From: Tubiluchus corallicola
Taxonomy: Eukaryota > Priapulida > Priapulimorpha > Priapulimorphida > Tubiluchidae
Direction of reading: 5' to 3'
Assembly (NCBI GenBank): GCA_030141605.1
Contig: JAQGDQ010002430.1
Location: 1-34,062, forward strand
DNA: 34,062 nucleotides
The position numbers and the translations under genes are program-made. Positions 6,034 through 13,569 of the stretch are shown here, piece after piece. Within the stretch, counting starts at the first letter, position 1, and every line of letters begins with the position of its first letter. The notes beneath the pieces are model-generated. The model was not told the origin of the DNA. It ran no database searches and worked only from the letters and a program-made list of their open reading frames with translations.

Positions 6034-7605
6034 ATGGAAAAAAAAACTACTATAATAAACGAGCAAATATTTGACAAAATAATTGATAGTGTAAGAAAAA
6101 GCCAAGACAAAACCTCGCCCGACTATAATGTAATTACTAAGCCGCTTCACTTTAATAATTGTACTTTCAATTTCGATATAAAGCTCATTGACTATACCTT
6201 TGAAAAATATGTAAGTTTTTGGGGCTGTACCTTTGAAGGAGATGTAAGGTTTGAGGGTGCAGAGTTTAAAAAAAATGCTAACTTCCAAACCATATATACT
6301 TTTACCGAAAGACCAATTACCCAAAGACCAACTATTTTTAAAAAGGGGGCTAAGTTTAACTATGCAAAGTTTGAAGGAGTGGCTAACTTTGGAGCTGCTA
6401 AGTTTGAAGGAGAGACTGGCTTTACCAGAACTAAGTTTGAAGGATGGGCTAACTTTGAAGCTGCAAAGTTTGGAGGAGTGGCTAACTTTACCAGAGCAGA
6501 GTTTGAAGGAGTGGCTGACTTTAGAGCTGCAAAGTTTGAAGGATGGACTAACTTTTACAAAGCAAAGTTTGAAGGAGAGGCTTACTTTATGAAAGCAAGA
6601 TTTAAAGGAGAGATTAACTTTAACACTACAATTTTTGGAGGAAGGGCTTACTTTATGGATGCAAGGTTTAAAGAAAAGGCTGACTTTACCAGAGCAAAGT
6701 TTGGAGGAGAGGCTGACTTTTTCAAAGCAAAGTTTGGAGGAGTGGCTGACTTTACCAGAGCAGAGTTTGAAGGAGAGGCTGACTTTAATTATGCAAAGTT
6801 TGAAGCAAGGGCTAAGTTTCTCACTGTTAGCTTTAAAGAAATAGCAATATTTGCAGGTGTTAATAGCAATGAGGAAGATAAGGAAGATAAGGAAGATAAG
6901 GAAGATAAAAAAGATAAGGAAATCAAAGGAGAAAAAAAAGGTGAGTTATTTTTTAAAAATACCAACTTTATGGGTGCAGTAAGTTTTGCCGATATTTTTT
7001 TAGAAAAACTTACATTTCGGTCAGTGTTGTTCGACAAGCAAGCAAGCTTTCCCCCTGCCTCATCTCTAAAAAATCAGATTGCCAATCCCGACCGTGAGCT
7101 TTTTAGGATAGCCAAGCACGAAAAACTAAAAATTAACGATAAGGTGGAAGCATTGGAGTATCGTGCTTTGGAGATGGAACAATATAAAAAGGAATTGTTG
7201 GGAACACACACAAAAAAACGGAATAGAATAATCATTTTATTGAATAGAATATATATCATTTTATCGAATAGAAATTATGCAATTTTAAAACTCAATGAGC
7301 TTTCCAACAATCACGGTTTAAGTTGGAGGCGGGGTGTACTTTTTACTTTGGGGGTAGCTTTGTTATTTTTTGTGTTTTATAGTTCTTCTCTTGGTTTAAA
7401 TTGGTGTTTCGAATGGCAATGTATAAGTAATACTATCAAAAACTATTTTGAGTTTCTCAATCCGTTCCGTAAAATAGACATATGGGGACAAAATGCAGAT
7501 GATATTAATATTGCTTCCTATATATCTGATTTTTTAGGTCGTATTTCCATAGCTTACGGTATCTATCAAACTATTGCTGCATTCAGAAAATACGGAAAAA
7601 ACTAA
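6034..7605 (+). CDS. Pentapeptide-repeat membrane protein, paralogue 2 (523 aa)
   Basis: Same plan as paralogue 1: polar N-terminus, pentapeptide beta-helix (about residues 35-290), Lys/Asp/Glu linker built on repeated EDKEDKED codons, helical region, one clear transmembrane segment and the conserved C-terminal GIYQTIAAFRKYGKN. I use the ATG at 6034, because it aligns with the start of paralogue 1; an in-frame TTG at 5992 lies in the non-coding leader. The ends match paralogue 1 closely at DNA level, but the repeat core has a different order and number of modules, as expected if the coils are reshuffled by recombination. A short insertion (about residue 403) distinguishes it from paralogue 1. 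It is followed by a truncated spacer and by the convergent TerS-like gene. Function unknown, as above. Confidence 0.85.
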   Translation: MEKKTTIINEQIFDKIIDSVRKSQDKTSPDYNVITKPLHFNNCTFNFDIKLIDYTFEKYVSFWGCTFEGDVRFEGAEFKKNANFQTIYTFTERPITQRPTIFKKGAKFNYAKFEGVANFGAAKFEGETGFTRTKFEGWANFEAAKFGGVANFTRAEFEGVADFRAAKFEGWTNFYKAKFEGEAYFMKARFKGEINFNTTIFGGRAYFMDARFKEKADFTRAKFGGEADFFKAKFGGVADFTRAEFEGEADFNYAKFEARAKFLTVSFKEIAIFAGVNSNEEDKEDKEDKEDKKDKEIKGEKKGELFFKNTNFMGAVSFADIFLEKLTFRSVLFDKQASFPPASSLKNQIANPDRELFRIAKHEKLKINDKVEALEYRALEMEQYKKELLGTHTKKRNRIIILLNRIYIILSNRNYAILKLNELSNNHGLSWRRGVLFTLGVALLFFVFYSSSLGLNWCFEWQCISNTIKNYFEFLNPFRKIDIWGQNADDINIASYISDFLGRISIAYGIYQTIAAFRKYGKN

Positions 7606-7680
7606 TTATACTGCTTCAACCACTCGTCATATTTAGCTGGGTATAATAGCCGCCTCGTTGCGTCTATTCTTAGTGCTTAG
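7602..7680 (-). repeat. Spacer L2: truncated adaptor vestige
   Basis: Seventy-nine nt with the same relation to the adaptor 3' end as spacer L1, but broken off after GTGCTTAG. It shares GGGTATAATAG with the other spacers and GTGCTTAG (rather than ATGCTTAG) with the spacer at 33356. The break marks the junction with the leftward structural operon. Confidence 0.8.
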
Positions 7681-7720
7681 TTAATTATAAAGCTCTTAAT
7701 GTTGTGAATTGCTTTTAAAC

Positions 7721-8182
7721 TTATAGTAAGTCAGGGTCAATTAATACGCCTTCTTCTTTATTATTATCATTTAAAAGTTTTTCCACAACTTCCTTTCCGC
7801 CTGCATTACTTAGTGCGTTAAATACGGCAATTACACCTTTTATATCTTTCAAACTTGTAGACCCTTCAACGCTTTCCAAGTACATTTTAATTGCTTTTAA
7901 TGATTTTAGTTTTGTGGCTATAAACTCATTGAAAAACGCATCTAACTTACCTAAATTTTCATCCTTTATATTTTTTAAGTCCAGTATCTCCAATTTATTA
8001 GGTTTACTGTTTTTTTCTATTTCTTTTTTTACTTGCTTTTTATAATAATATATAGTAGCTCTTGTTACATTGTATTGGTTTGATATATCATTGCAAGGTA
8101 CATCCTCGTTGGCAATTAAAGAGTTCTTAATTCTATTTTTTATTGCCTCAACTTGCTCACTTGTAAGTTTACTCGTTTTCAT
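7721..8182 (-). CDS. HTH protein, candidate terminase small subunit
   Basis: A 153-residue protein. The N-terminal third contains a helix-turn-helix (about residues 29-50, ISNQYNVTRATIYYYKKQ), followed by a Lys/Glu-rich helix and a predicted all-helical C-terminal part. Size, N-terminal DNA-binding domain and helical remainder fit phage small terminases, which recognise the packaging site and pass DNA to TerL. It is the last gene of the leftward operon, 33 nt after the portal gene, the usual neighbourhood for a packaging gene, although terL itself lies about 5 kb away on the other strand. A simple transcription regulator is the alternative. It is convergent with PPR gene 2. Confidence 0.5.
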   Translation of the reverse strand: MKTSKLTSEQVEAIKNRIKNSLIANEDVPCNDISNQYNVTRATIYYYKKQVKKEIEKNSKPNKLEILDLKNIKDENLGKLDAFFNEFIATKLKSLKAIKMYLESVEGSTSLKDIKGVIAVFNALSNAGGKEVVEKLLNDNNKEEGVLIDPDLL

Positions 8183-8215
8183 CTACTATAAAATAATAAG
8201 TTATTATTCTTGCTC

Positions 8216-10152
8216 TTAATTGTGATATTGTGCTTGTTGTTCCTGTTCTTGTAATTGTTGTTTCTGTAATTGTGCTTGTTTAACTTTTATTTGTTCTTGT
8301 AATTTGGCTGCAAATGGCATTGTTGAGTTTTCAAGGAACATATCTAAATCTATAAAGCCACTCTGTAACATTTGTTGTAAAAAGTCTTCTGTAATTGCTC
8401 GGTATGTGGGTGTGTTAGTTCCTTTTACTATTTTAACGTCAAAACACATAGTTTTAAGTTCTTCGCTTTGTAGTGTATCTTCTGTAATGTTGTAATAATC
8501 AGTTTCGGTGTAATATTGTTTAATAAGTTGTAATATTTTTTCGTTTTTTTTATTTAGAAACAGGTTGTAAGTGTCCATTATATCCTGCGTTGTAATAGTA
8601 GCGTTTTCTACTTGCATAGCGTATAATGATGCGGGTGTCCCACTTGCAGGTGCTTTACCCTGTATTGCCCCCTGAACTCCTGATATATCGTCAATTAATT
8701 TAAGTTGTATTTGGAGTAGTTTGTCAATATCACTGCTGGAATAGTTATGTGTAACTTGCTCGGGTTTATAGTCGCCTACTTTTGCGTTGTATTCTATCAC
8801 ACCATTTGCTTTTGTCCACTCTCGCAAAAAATCGTCTTTGTTTTTTCCTTCTGGTATGGCTGATGTTGGTAGCATAAGTACGCCTTTTGCTGATGAACCT
8901 ATAATGAAATCTTTGAGAATGATTAGCCTGTTTATATATTTTTGTTGGTCTATAAAGTCCTCTGTTATTCCTCGTATTTCTCCGTTTATAAGTGGGTAGG
9001 GATGAAATATATAGGGGTGTTGTTGATGTTGGTAGGGGTTTTCTTGTATATGTAGTACTTGTGCTTCTGGTGTAAGGTATACAACAAACCATTCATCATC
9101 GTATCTGTGTTCTAATTCAAGGAGTGGGACTTCTTCTATGTGTATACCTATTTCCTTCGCTGATGCTATTCGTCTTTTGTTTTCGGCTATTACTCTACTT
9201 TGTATCTCTTTAAAAGTGTGGTATTTGTATATAGTTGTTTCTGCATCTGCGTTGTCGTATGTGGTGGGTTTTAATATTGTTTTTTTTATCCAAACTTCAA
9301 AATAACGAACTTTTTCGGCATAATAAGGGGTGTGAAAACTGTCGTAAAATTCGTTTCCATCGCCTATTTGTTGCCCTCCGTAGCCTTGCAAAATATGTGA
9401 GTACATATTTTTTATTTTGTTTGCTTTTTCTGGTTTTCCAAAAGAGAATAGGGATATTACTTTTTCAATTGATGTGTCTATTATTTCGGCAACCGTTGTG
9501 AGTACGTCCTGTTGTTGGTTGGTTAGTCCTGTATTAAATATGAAACGTGCGGGGTTTATGGTATAACATTGTATTGTATTTCGTTTTTTTTGTGCATCCC
9601 ACCCGTAATAGGTTTTATATACGGGCATTCCACTTAGTATAAATTCCTCAAAGTTTCGTGCGTCTTGGTCTCTGTATTGGTTTTTTTCGTTTACATATTC
9701 AAGTGCTTGGGATAATATATCCGCGATGTGTGCCTCTTCTTTGACACGGGACATAACAACTACGTCTGTTTGTCCTCTTCTAAATTGTCCTACAAGGTTT
9801 CGGATTAGTTTTGTTATTATGTTTTGTTTGAGTGGTTGCCTTCCTTGTTTAAGTATGTATTGTTCTTCGGTCATCCATTGGTTGGTTTCGGGGTCTTTTA
9901 TGGGGTCGCTCCATTGTTTTCCTGCGTTGTAATTTATGCTGCGTTGTCTTCTGTTCCTAAACGATGAAAGGGATGTATGGTAATTTTGTACTCTGGTAAG
10001 TAGTTGGTAGGGTGTTTCTGTTTGAAATATGGTGTTGTATAGGTATTGTGGATAGGTGTTTAAGTGTTTGATTTGTTTTTGATATGGTTTTTTAGTCTTT
10101 TTTGTTTAGCATACCAATCTCTAATGTTTAATGTATTTATTGTTGTGTTCAT
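8216..10152 (-). CDS. Portal protein (P22-like), with a -1 frame change near its start
   Basis: The portal forms the dodecameric ring through which DNA enters and leaves the head. The frame from 9874 downward gives 552 residues, but recognisable portal sequence continues upstream of that ATG: SINYNAGKQWSD...TEEQYI...PLKQNIITKLIRNLVGQFR is the N-terminal signature of this family. That frame has no ATG, GTG or TTG before a stop at 10106-10108. An ATG at 10152, 4 nt after the upstream gene's stop, opens a frame (NTLNIRDWYAKQKRLK...) that joins it by a -1 shift at A AAA AAC (10087-10093). The joined product is about 645 residues. Without the shift the ribosome would stop at 10060-10062 after 30 codons. 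The C-terminus is Gln-rich (about 25 residues). Identity as portal is secure from the conserved N-terminal pattern, length and position; the frameshift cause is open. Confidence 0.85.
10087..10093 (-). other. Candidate -1 slippery heptamer in the portal gene
   Basis: On the - strand the sequence CTA AAA AAC contains A AAA AAC in the correct phase for -1 slippage, and slippage here produces exactly the frame that encodes the portal. I see no clear stem-loop or Shine-Dalgarno-like stimulator beside it, so an indel in the six-A run is equally possible. Confidence 0.45.
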
Positions 10153-10156
10153 AGTT

Positions 10157-10654
10157 CTATCCTAATGGTCTGTATGGTCTGTTGTACTGGTCTCGTAGGA
10201 GCATATAATAAGATAGTTTTTCATAGTTTTTTTGATATTGTTCGTAATGGTAGTTGGCTTGATTTGTATCTTTTTTTTTCACAAACCAGCGTTGCAATAT
10301 GAAATGTATCATTGTTTGCTTTACTGCATTTTCTAATATAGGTAGTGTTGTTGTGTTGTAATGTTCGGGTTCTACAAAAGAATATATAATAAGTCCTTTT
10401 GTTCCTGTGTTTTCATTGTCGAAGAAATAGGGTCGGTTGAATAGGTTTTTTGCAAGTGGTTTTTGTTCTCTTATGAAACCTTGCAGGATAATTTTAGCTA
10501 CTTCTTTTAAGTTTGCGTAAAAGTAGTCGTATCTGTCTTCCGACAATGATGTTACATTTATATTTTCGGTGTTATATGCAGAGGTGCGTATGTAAACCTC
10601 TTTTAAGATTTCTTTTATATTTATTTTTATGTTTATGGTATCTCCTTTTGCCAT
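10157..10654 (-). CDS. Conserved-looking virion protein of unknown function (165 aa)
   Basis: I do not recognise this protein. It is soluble, mixed alpha/beta, rich in Tyr, Asn and Lys, with no signal peptide or membrane segment. The start (MAKGDTINIKINIKEILKE) is an ATG at 10654 with an A-rich upstream stretch. The C-terminus ends in YNRPYRPLG and its stop lies 4 nt from the portal ATG at 10152, implying translational coupling. Position between a coiled-coil protein and the portal suggests a connector or tail component. Confidence 0.65.
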   Translation of the reverse strand: MAKGDTINIKINIKEILKEVYIRTSAYNTENINVTSLSEDRYDYFYANLKEVAKIILQGFIREQKPLAKNLFNRPYFFDNENTGTKGLIIYSFVEPEHYNTTTLPILENAVKQTMIHFILQRWFVKKKDTNQANYHYEQYQKNYEKLSYYMLLRDQYNRPYRPLG

Positions 10655-10678
10655 TGGTCTATATGTTTTTTTGTTGTT

Positions 10679-11131
10679 TTAGTGTCCGTATTCTTCTTTT
10701 CTTATTTCGTAAATTTTGTCTTCTATTTGTTGGTCAAGGTTTTGGTTGGTTACAAAGTTGTTGTCTACATAGCTTTCATCTGCTTTATTAGATAGTTCAG
10801 TTTCTACCTCTATTTTATCTGCTTTACTTTCTACTTCTGTTTTGTTTGCTTTGGTTGATAGTTCAGCATCTACGTATGTTATATTTGCTTTGGTATTAAG
10901 TTCTGTTTTGTTTGCTTTGGTTGATAGTTCTGTATCTACTTCTATTTTTGTATATGTGGTTGTTTTATCTGCTTTTTCTTGTAAGCCTGTATGTGTAAGG
11001 TATGCGGTGGGTATTTTGTTCGGGTCGTTGTTGTTGGGTTCGTTTGTAATACTTGTTTTATCTACTTTTTTGTTTTGTTCGTCTTCGAAAAAGTCGTCTA
11101 ATTCTTTTTTTGCTTGGTCTAATTCGTTCAT
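10679..11131 (-). CDS. Coiled-coil tail-fibre-like protein (150 aa)
   Basis: Residues about 50-125 are made of near-regular repeats of the type (K/E)xEVxxELSTKANK, with hydrophobic residues at heptad positions, the pattern of trimeric coiled coils in phage fibres and whiskers. The N-terminus is an acidic helix and the C-terminus is polar (QQIEDKIYEIRKEEYGH). It is too short for a whole fibre, so it could be a linker, a baseplate spike stem or a fibre-associated protein. It lies in the leftward operon between the holin-like gene and the 165-aa virion gene. Confidence 0.6.
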   Translation of the reverse strand: MNELDQAKKELDDFFEDEQNKKVDKTSITNEPNNNDPNKIPTAYLTHTGLQEKADKTTTYTKIEVDTELSTKANKTELNTKANITYVDAELSTKANKTEVESKADKIEVETELSNKADESYVDNNFVTNQNLDQQIEDKIYEIRKEEYGH

Positions 11132-11201
11132 TTTATTTTTTATTTTGTATCTGGGTTGTTTAGTGAGTTTAATTGTAGGTTGCCACGTCTTTTTTGTTTT
11201 T

Positions 11202-11450
11202 TTATTTTTCGTATTTTTTTTGTAAACTCTTAGCTCCTAACATAATGGAGAGCATACCGCCTGCTGCTGCTATTATGGCAGCCATACCCATAAAGTCAGT
11301 TGTGCTATTGAAAACTATTTTATAGGCTAATGAAAGCATAATAATGCAAATGTTTAAGGTCATTATGAACAATACTAAGCGTGTCATTGATAGGTTGTTT
11401 TTGTTTTCTGGACACTGGAAGAAGGATATAAATTTGCAATTCTTATTCAT
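11202..11450 (-). CDS. Small two-TM membrane protein, probable holin
   Basis: An 82-residue protein with a polar N-terminus, two hydrophobic helices (about residues 22-46, LVLFIMTLNICIIMLSLAYK, and 53-72, MGMAAIIAAAGGMLSIMLGA) separated by a short turn, and a positively charged C-terminus (KSLQKKYEK). Length, topology and tail fit class II holins, which open the inner membrane at lysis. The neighbour at 11492-11659 is a remnant with similarity to phage amidases, which supports a lysis-cassette origin. Holins are too diverse for a firm name from sequence alone. Confidence 0.6.
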   Translation of the reverse strand: MNKNCKFISFFQCPENKNNLSMTRLVLFIMTLNICIIMLSLAYKIVFNSTTDFMGMAAIIAAAGGMLSIMLGAKSLQKKYEK

Positions 11451-11491
11451 TTATTTTTAGTAGTTTTTTTAGATTAAAATTTGGGCAAATC

Positions 11492-11659
11492 TTATTTGAA
11501 AATTCGTTGTGTCCTTATATTGTCAGTTTTACTTTCTACTTCTACTGTTCCGTCAGTATAGATTATGCAATGAAAGCCTATTTTTTTATGCCACGTGTCT
11601 ATCTCTCCTACGGTGATATGTTTCCTGTTGGGTGTGGTGTGGCGTGGCGGTGTAGTGTA
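11492..11659 (-). pseudogene. Remnant of an amidase-type endolysin
   Basis: Fifty-five codons without a usable start. The frame reads HITVGEIDTWHKKIGF followed by IIYTDGTVE, which resembles the N-terminal part of phage N-acetylmuramoyl-L-alanine amidases (TVxxIDxWH...GF...YxxYxDG). The first strand with its zinc ligand and all of the C-terminal catalytic part are missing, and the usual GYHY between the two matching blocks is absent. It lies between fibre and holin-like genes. It may be a decayed endolysin or a short protein translated from an unusual start; a functional lysin is not visible elsewhere in the window. Confidence 0.45.
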
Positions 11660-11674
11660 CTATTATTTTATTAT

Positions 11675-12784
11675 TTAAGGGTCTGTCCACTCAAATCTTC
11701 CTGCTCCATCGGAGGTAAGCACTTGCCCTGCTTCCCCTGTGCTATTGTGTTTGTCTATTATGCCTGTTGTTTTTATATTACCGTTTACTTCTAATTTTTC
11801 ATTAGGTGAGTCTGTTCCTATGCCTACATTTCCTGCATATTTAATTGTTAAATAGTCATTAAGGTTAGCACCCCCTTTTATTGTAAAATCACCATTTGTT
11901 CCTGCTGTTTGTTGTATACACCATTCTTTCGCTCCGCCTGTGTTCCAAAACTCTACTCCGTTCGTATCGTTGTTGTTGGTTCGTTGTAGTACCAAACCTA
12001 CTCCATCTCTTATTAAGTCTCTTATATGTAGAGGGGCAGCTACATTTCCCTCTGTATTTATTCCAAACTTACCTGCTGTGTCAATTTCTGCTATATTTCC
12101 TCCTACGTGAAGATAATCGCCTTTTTCGTCTCCTATTTGTATTCGTAATATACCGTTTTTTGCACTTAGCCTAATAGACTGAATATTTATCTCCTTTTCC
12201 TTTTCCTTTTCATTTGAAACTAAGGTATCTTGTATTGCGAGTGTGGTTATATTATGTTGCGAGCCAAAAAAGGCTACTACTTGCTCACTGCTTTCTGCGT
12301 GAAATTGTTTTACTGGGTTATTTGTTCCTATTCCTACTTTTCCATCATTTTTAACTGTAATTGCACTGTCTTTGATAGTAAGTTCGTCTGTTGTACCAAA
12401 TAGTTTTATTGTGTTGTTCTGTCCTATATGTACATTGTTTTTCTCGGTAGGAGTAGTTGTATTAAATGTTCCGCCTCCTTCTTGGTAGGATGATATGGTG
12501 TTGGCAGTTCCTCCATCATTTGAGGAACTGCCAAAATCAAAACCCAATTCTGCAATTTTTTTAGATGCTTCTTGCGATGAATTATACTCTACCCCATTTA
12601 TTTTAATGGGCCTGTCTATATCTACTACTACATTCCATATTGTTTTGCCGTTATTATCTTTGATAGATAAAGTATTTCCGTTGTATAGTGTGTAGCCGCT
12701 TGATATTCCAAAGTCCTTTTCTTTTTCTGTTTGTGTTACTCTTGATAGGTAACCGTTGCTGTCTATGTTTATTTCTATGCTCAT
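11675..12784 (-). CDS. Tail fibre protein with GIGT repeats (369 aa)
   Basis: The central and C-terminal parts carry repeated strands of the type VGIGTNNP, FGINTEG, VGIGTDSPNEKLEVNGNIK, characteristic of beta-structured phage fibres and surface adhesins of Bacteroidota. The C-terminus (STGEAGQVLTSDGAGRFEWTDP) is the usual ending of such fibres, often before a lost or separate chaperone domain. The N-terminal 60 residues (MSIEINIDSNGYLSRVTQ...) look like an attachment domain. It probably contributes to host recognition. It is one of two fibre genes in the leftward operon, separated from the other by a glycosyltransferase gene. Confidence is high for fibre; the receptor is unknown. Confidence 0.75.
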   Translation of the reverse strand: MSIEINIDSNGYLSRVTQTEKEKDFGISSGYTLYNGNTLSIKDNNGKTIWNVVVDIDRPIKINGVEYNSSQEASKKIAELGFDFGSSSNDGGTANTISSYQEGGGTFNTTTPTEKNNVHIGQNNTIKLFGTTDELTIKDSAITVKNDGKVGIGTNNPVKQFHAESSEQVVAFFGSQHNITTLAIQDTLVSNEKEKEKEINIQSIRLSAKNGILRIQIGDEKGDYLHVGGNIAEIDTAGKFGINTEGNVAAPLHIRDLIRDGVGLVLQRTNNNDTNGVEFWNTGGAKEWCIQQTAGTNGDFTIKGGANLNDYLTIKYAGNVGIGTDSPNEKLEVNGNIKTTGIIDKHNSTGEAGQVLTSDGAGRFEWTDP

Positions 12785-12791
12785 AATTTTA

Positions 12792-13553
12792 TTAGTTTAA
12801 AAATTTTATATTTTCTGGATATTTTTTAGATGCTCCGAGTAGGTGAGCGTACCCTGTTTGTTCTACTTTTGATAAAAAAACGTTTACCTTACTACTGTTA
12901 AATTGAAATGTAGGTTTTATGTTGTGTTGTTTGCATAGTTCATATATGGCGTACTGCTCAAAGTAGATTAGAAATCTTGTAATGACGCTATCCGTAGTTA
13001 GTTTATGCTTGTTTTTGTACAAATAGTCAAAGAATAGTTTTATGTAGCTTTCTTTTAATTGTTGGTTTTTAATACCTAACATACCTACGTTGTAAGAGTG
13101 TTTTTCTTTGTTATCATAAGGCATAGCTATACCTGCGTAACTTAGGTACTCAAATATGTTTAGTGTGTCTATTCCTGCGTCTCTTTCGTCGTTTTGGAGT
13201 ATGATATTGTCGTAATTTTTGAACTTAAATTTTTTGGATACATAGACATCTATATCTACGTGTATGTAGTCTTCTAATTTCAATTTTTGATATGTAATGA
13301 ATTTACCCAAAGCCCATATTTTAGGGTTGTAGTCTTTTGTGTCGTTTAGGTATGTATATATTTTGTCGTAGTGTAATTGTAATTGTTGAGCTATTTTTTT
13401 GCCTTCATCATCGGTAACAAGTATTAGATTAACTCTGTTTTCTTTCCACATTTTACAACTTAGTTTCCAAGATGCGTAAAAGGCTTCTATTGTAGAAAAA
13501 CCGTGAAAGCCTTTAAAAATTGGTTTTGACCATAATGTATGAACAATATTCAT
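12792..13553 (-). CDS. Glycosyltransferase-like protein (253 aa)
   Basis: The sequence has features of GT-A-fold glycosyltransferases of the type common in Bacteroidota: an N-terminal IVHTLWSKP strand, a WALGKFITYQ helix that precedes the nucleotide-sugar site, HVDIDVYV with a DxD metal motif (D100, D102), and a later YNVGMLGI strand. There is no signal peptide or membrane segment, so it would act in the cytoplasm. It lies between two tail-fibre genes in the same operon with 7-16 nt gaps, suggesting it glycosylates a fibre or changes a host surface sugar; that is inference. Donor and acceptor cannot be read. The closest family I can name is the Bacteroidota DUF6734-like group, from memory of the pattern only. 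Confidence 0.65.
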   Translation of the reverse strand: MNIVHTLWSKPIFKGFHGFSTIEAFYASWKLSCKMWKENRVNLILVTDDEGKKIAQQLQLHYDKIYTYLNDTKDYNPKIWALGKFITYQKLKLEDYIHVDIDVYVSKKFKFKNYDNIILQNDERDAGIDTLNIFEYLSYAGIAMPYDNKEKHSYNVGMLGIKNQQLKESYIKLFFDYLYKNKHKLTTDSVITRFLIYFEQYAIYELCKQHNIKPTFQFNSSKVNVFLSKVEQTGYAHLLGASKKYPENIKFLN

Positions 13554-13569
13554 AGTACTAAGTATATTT

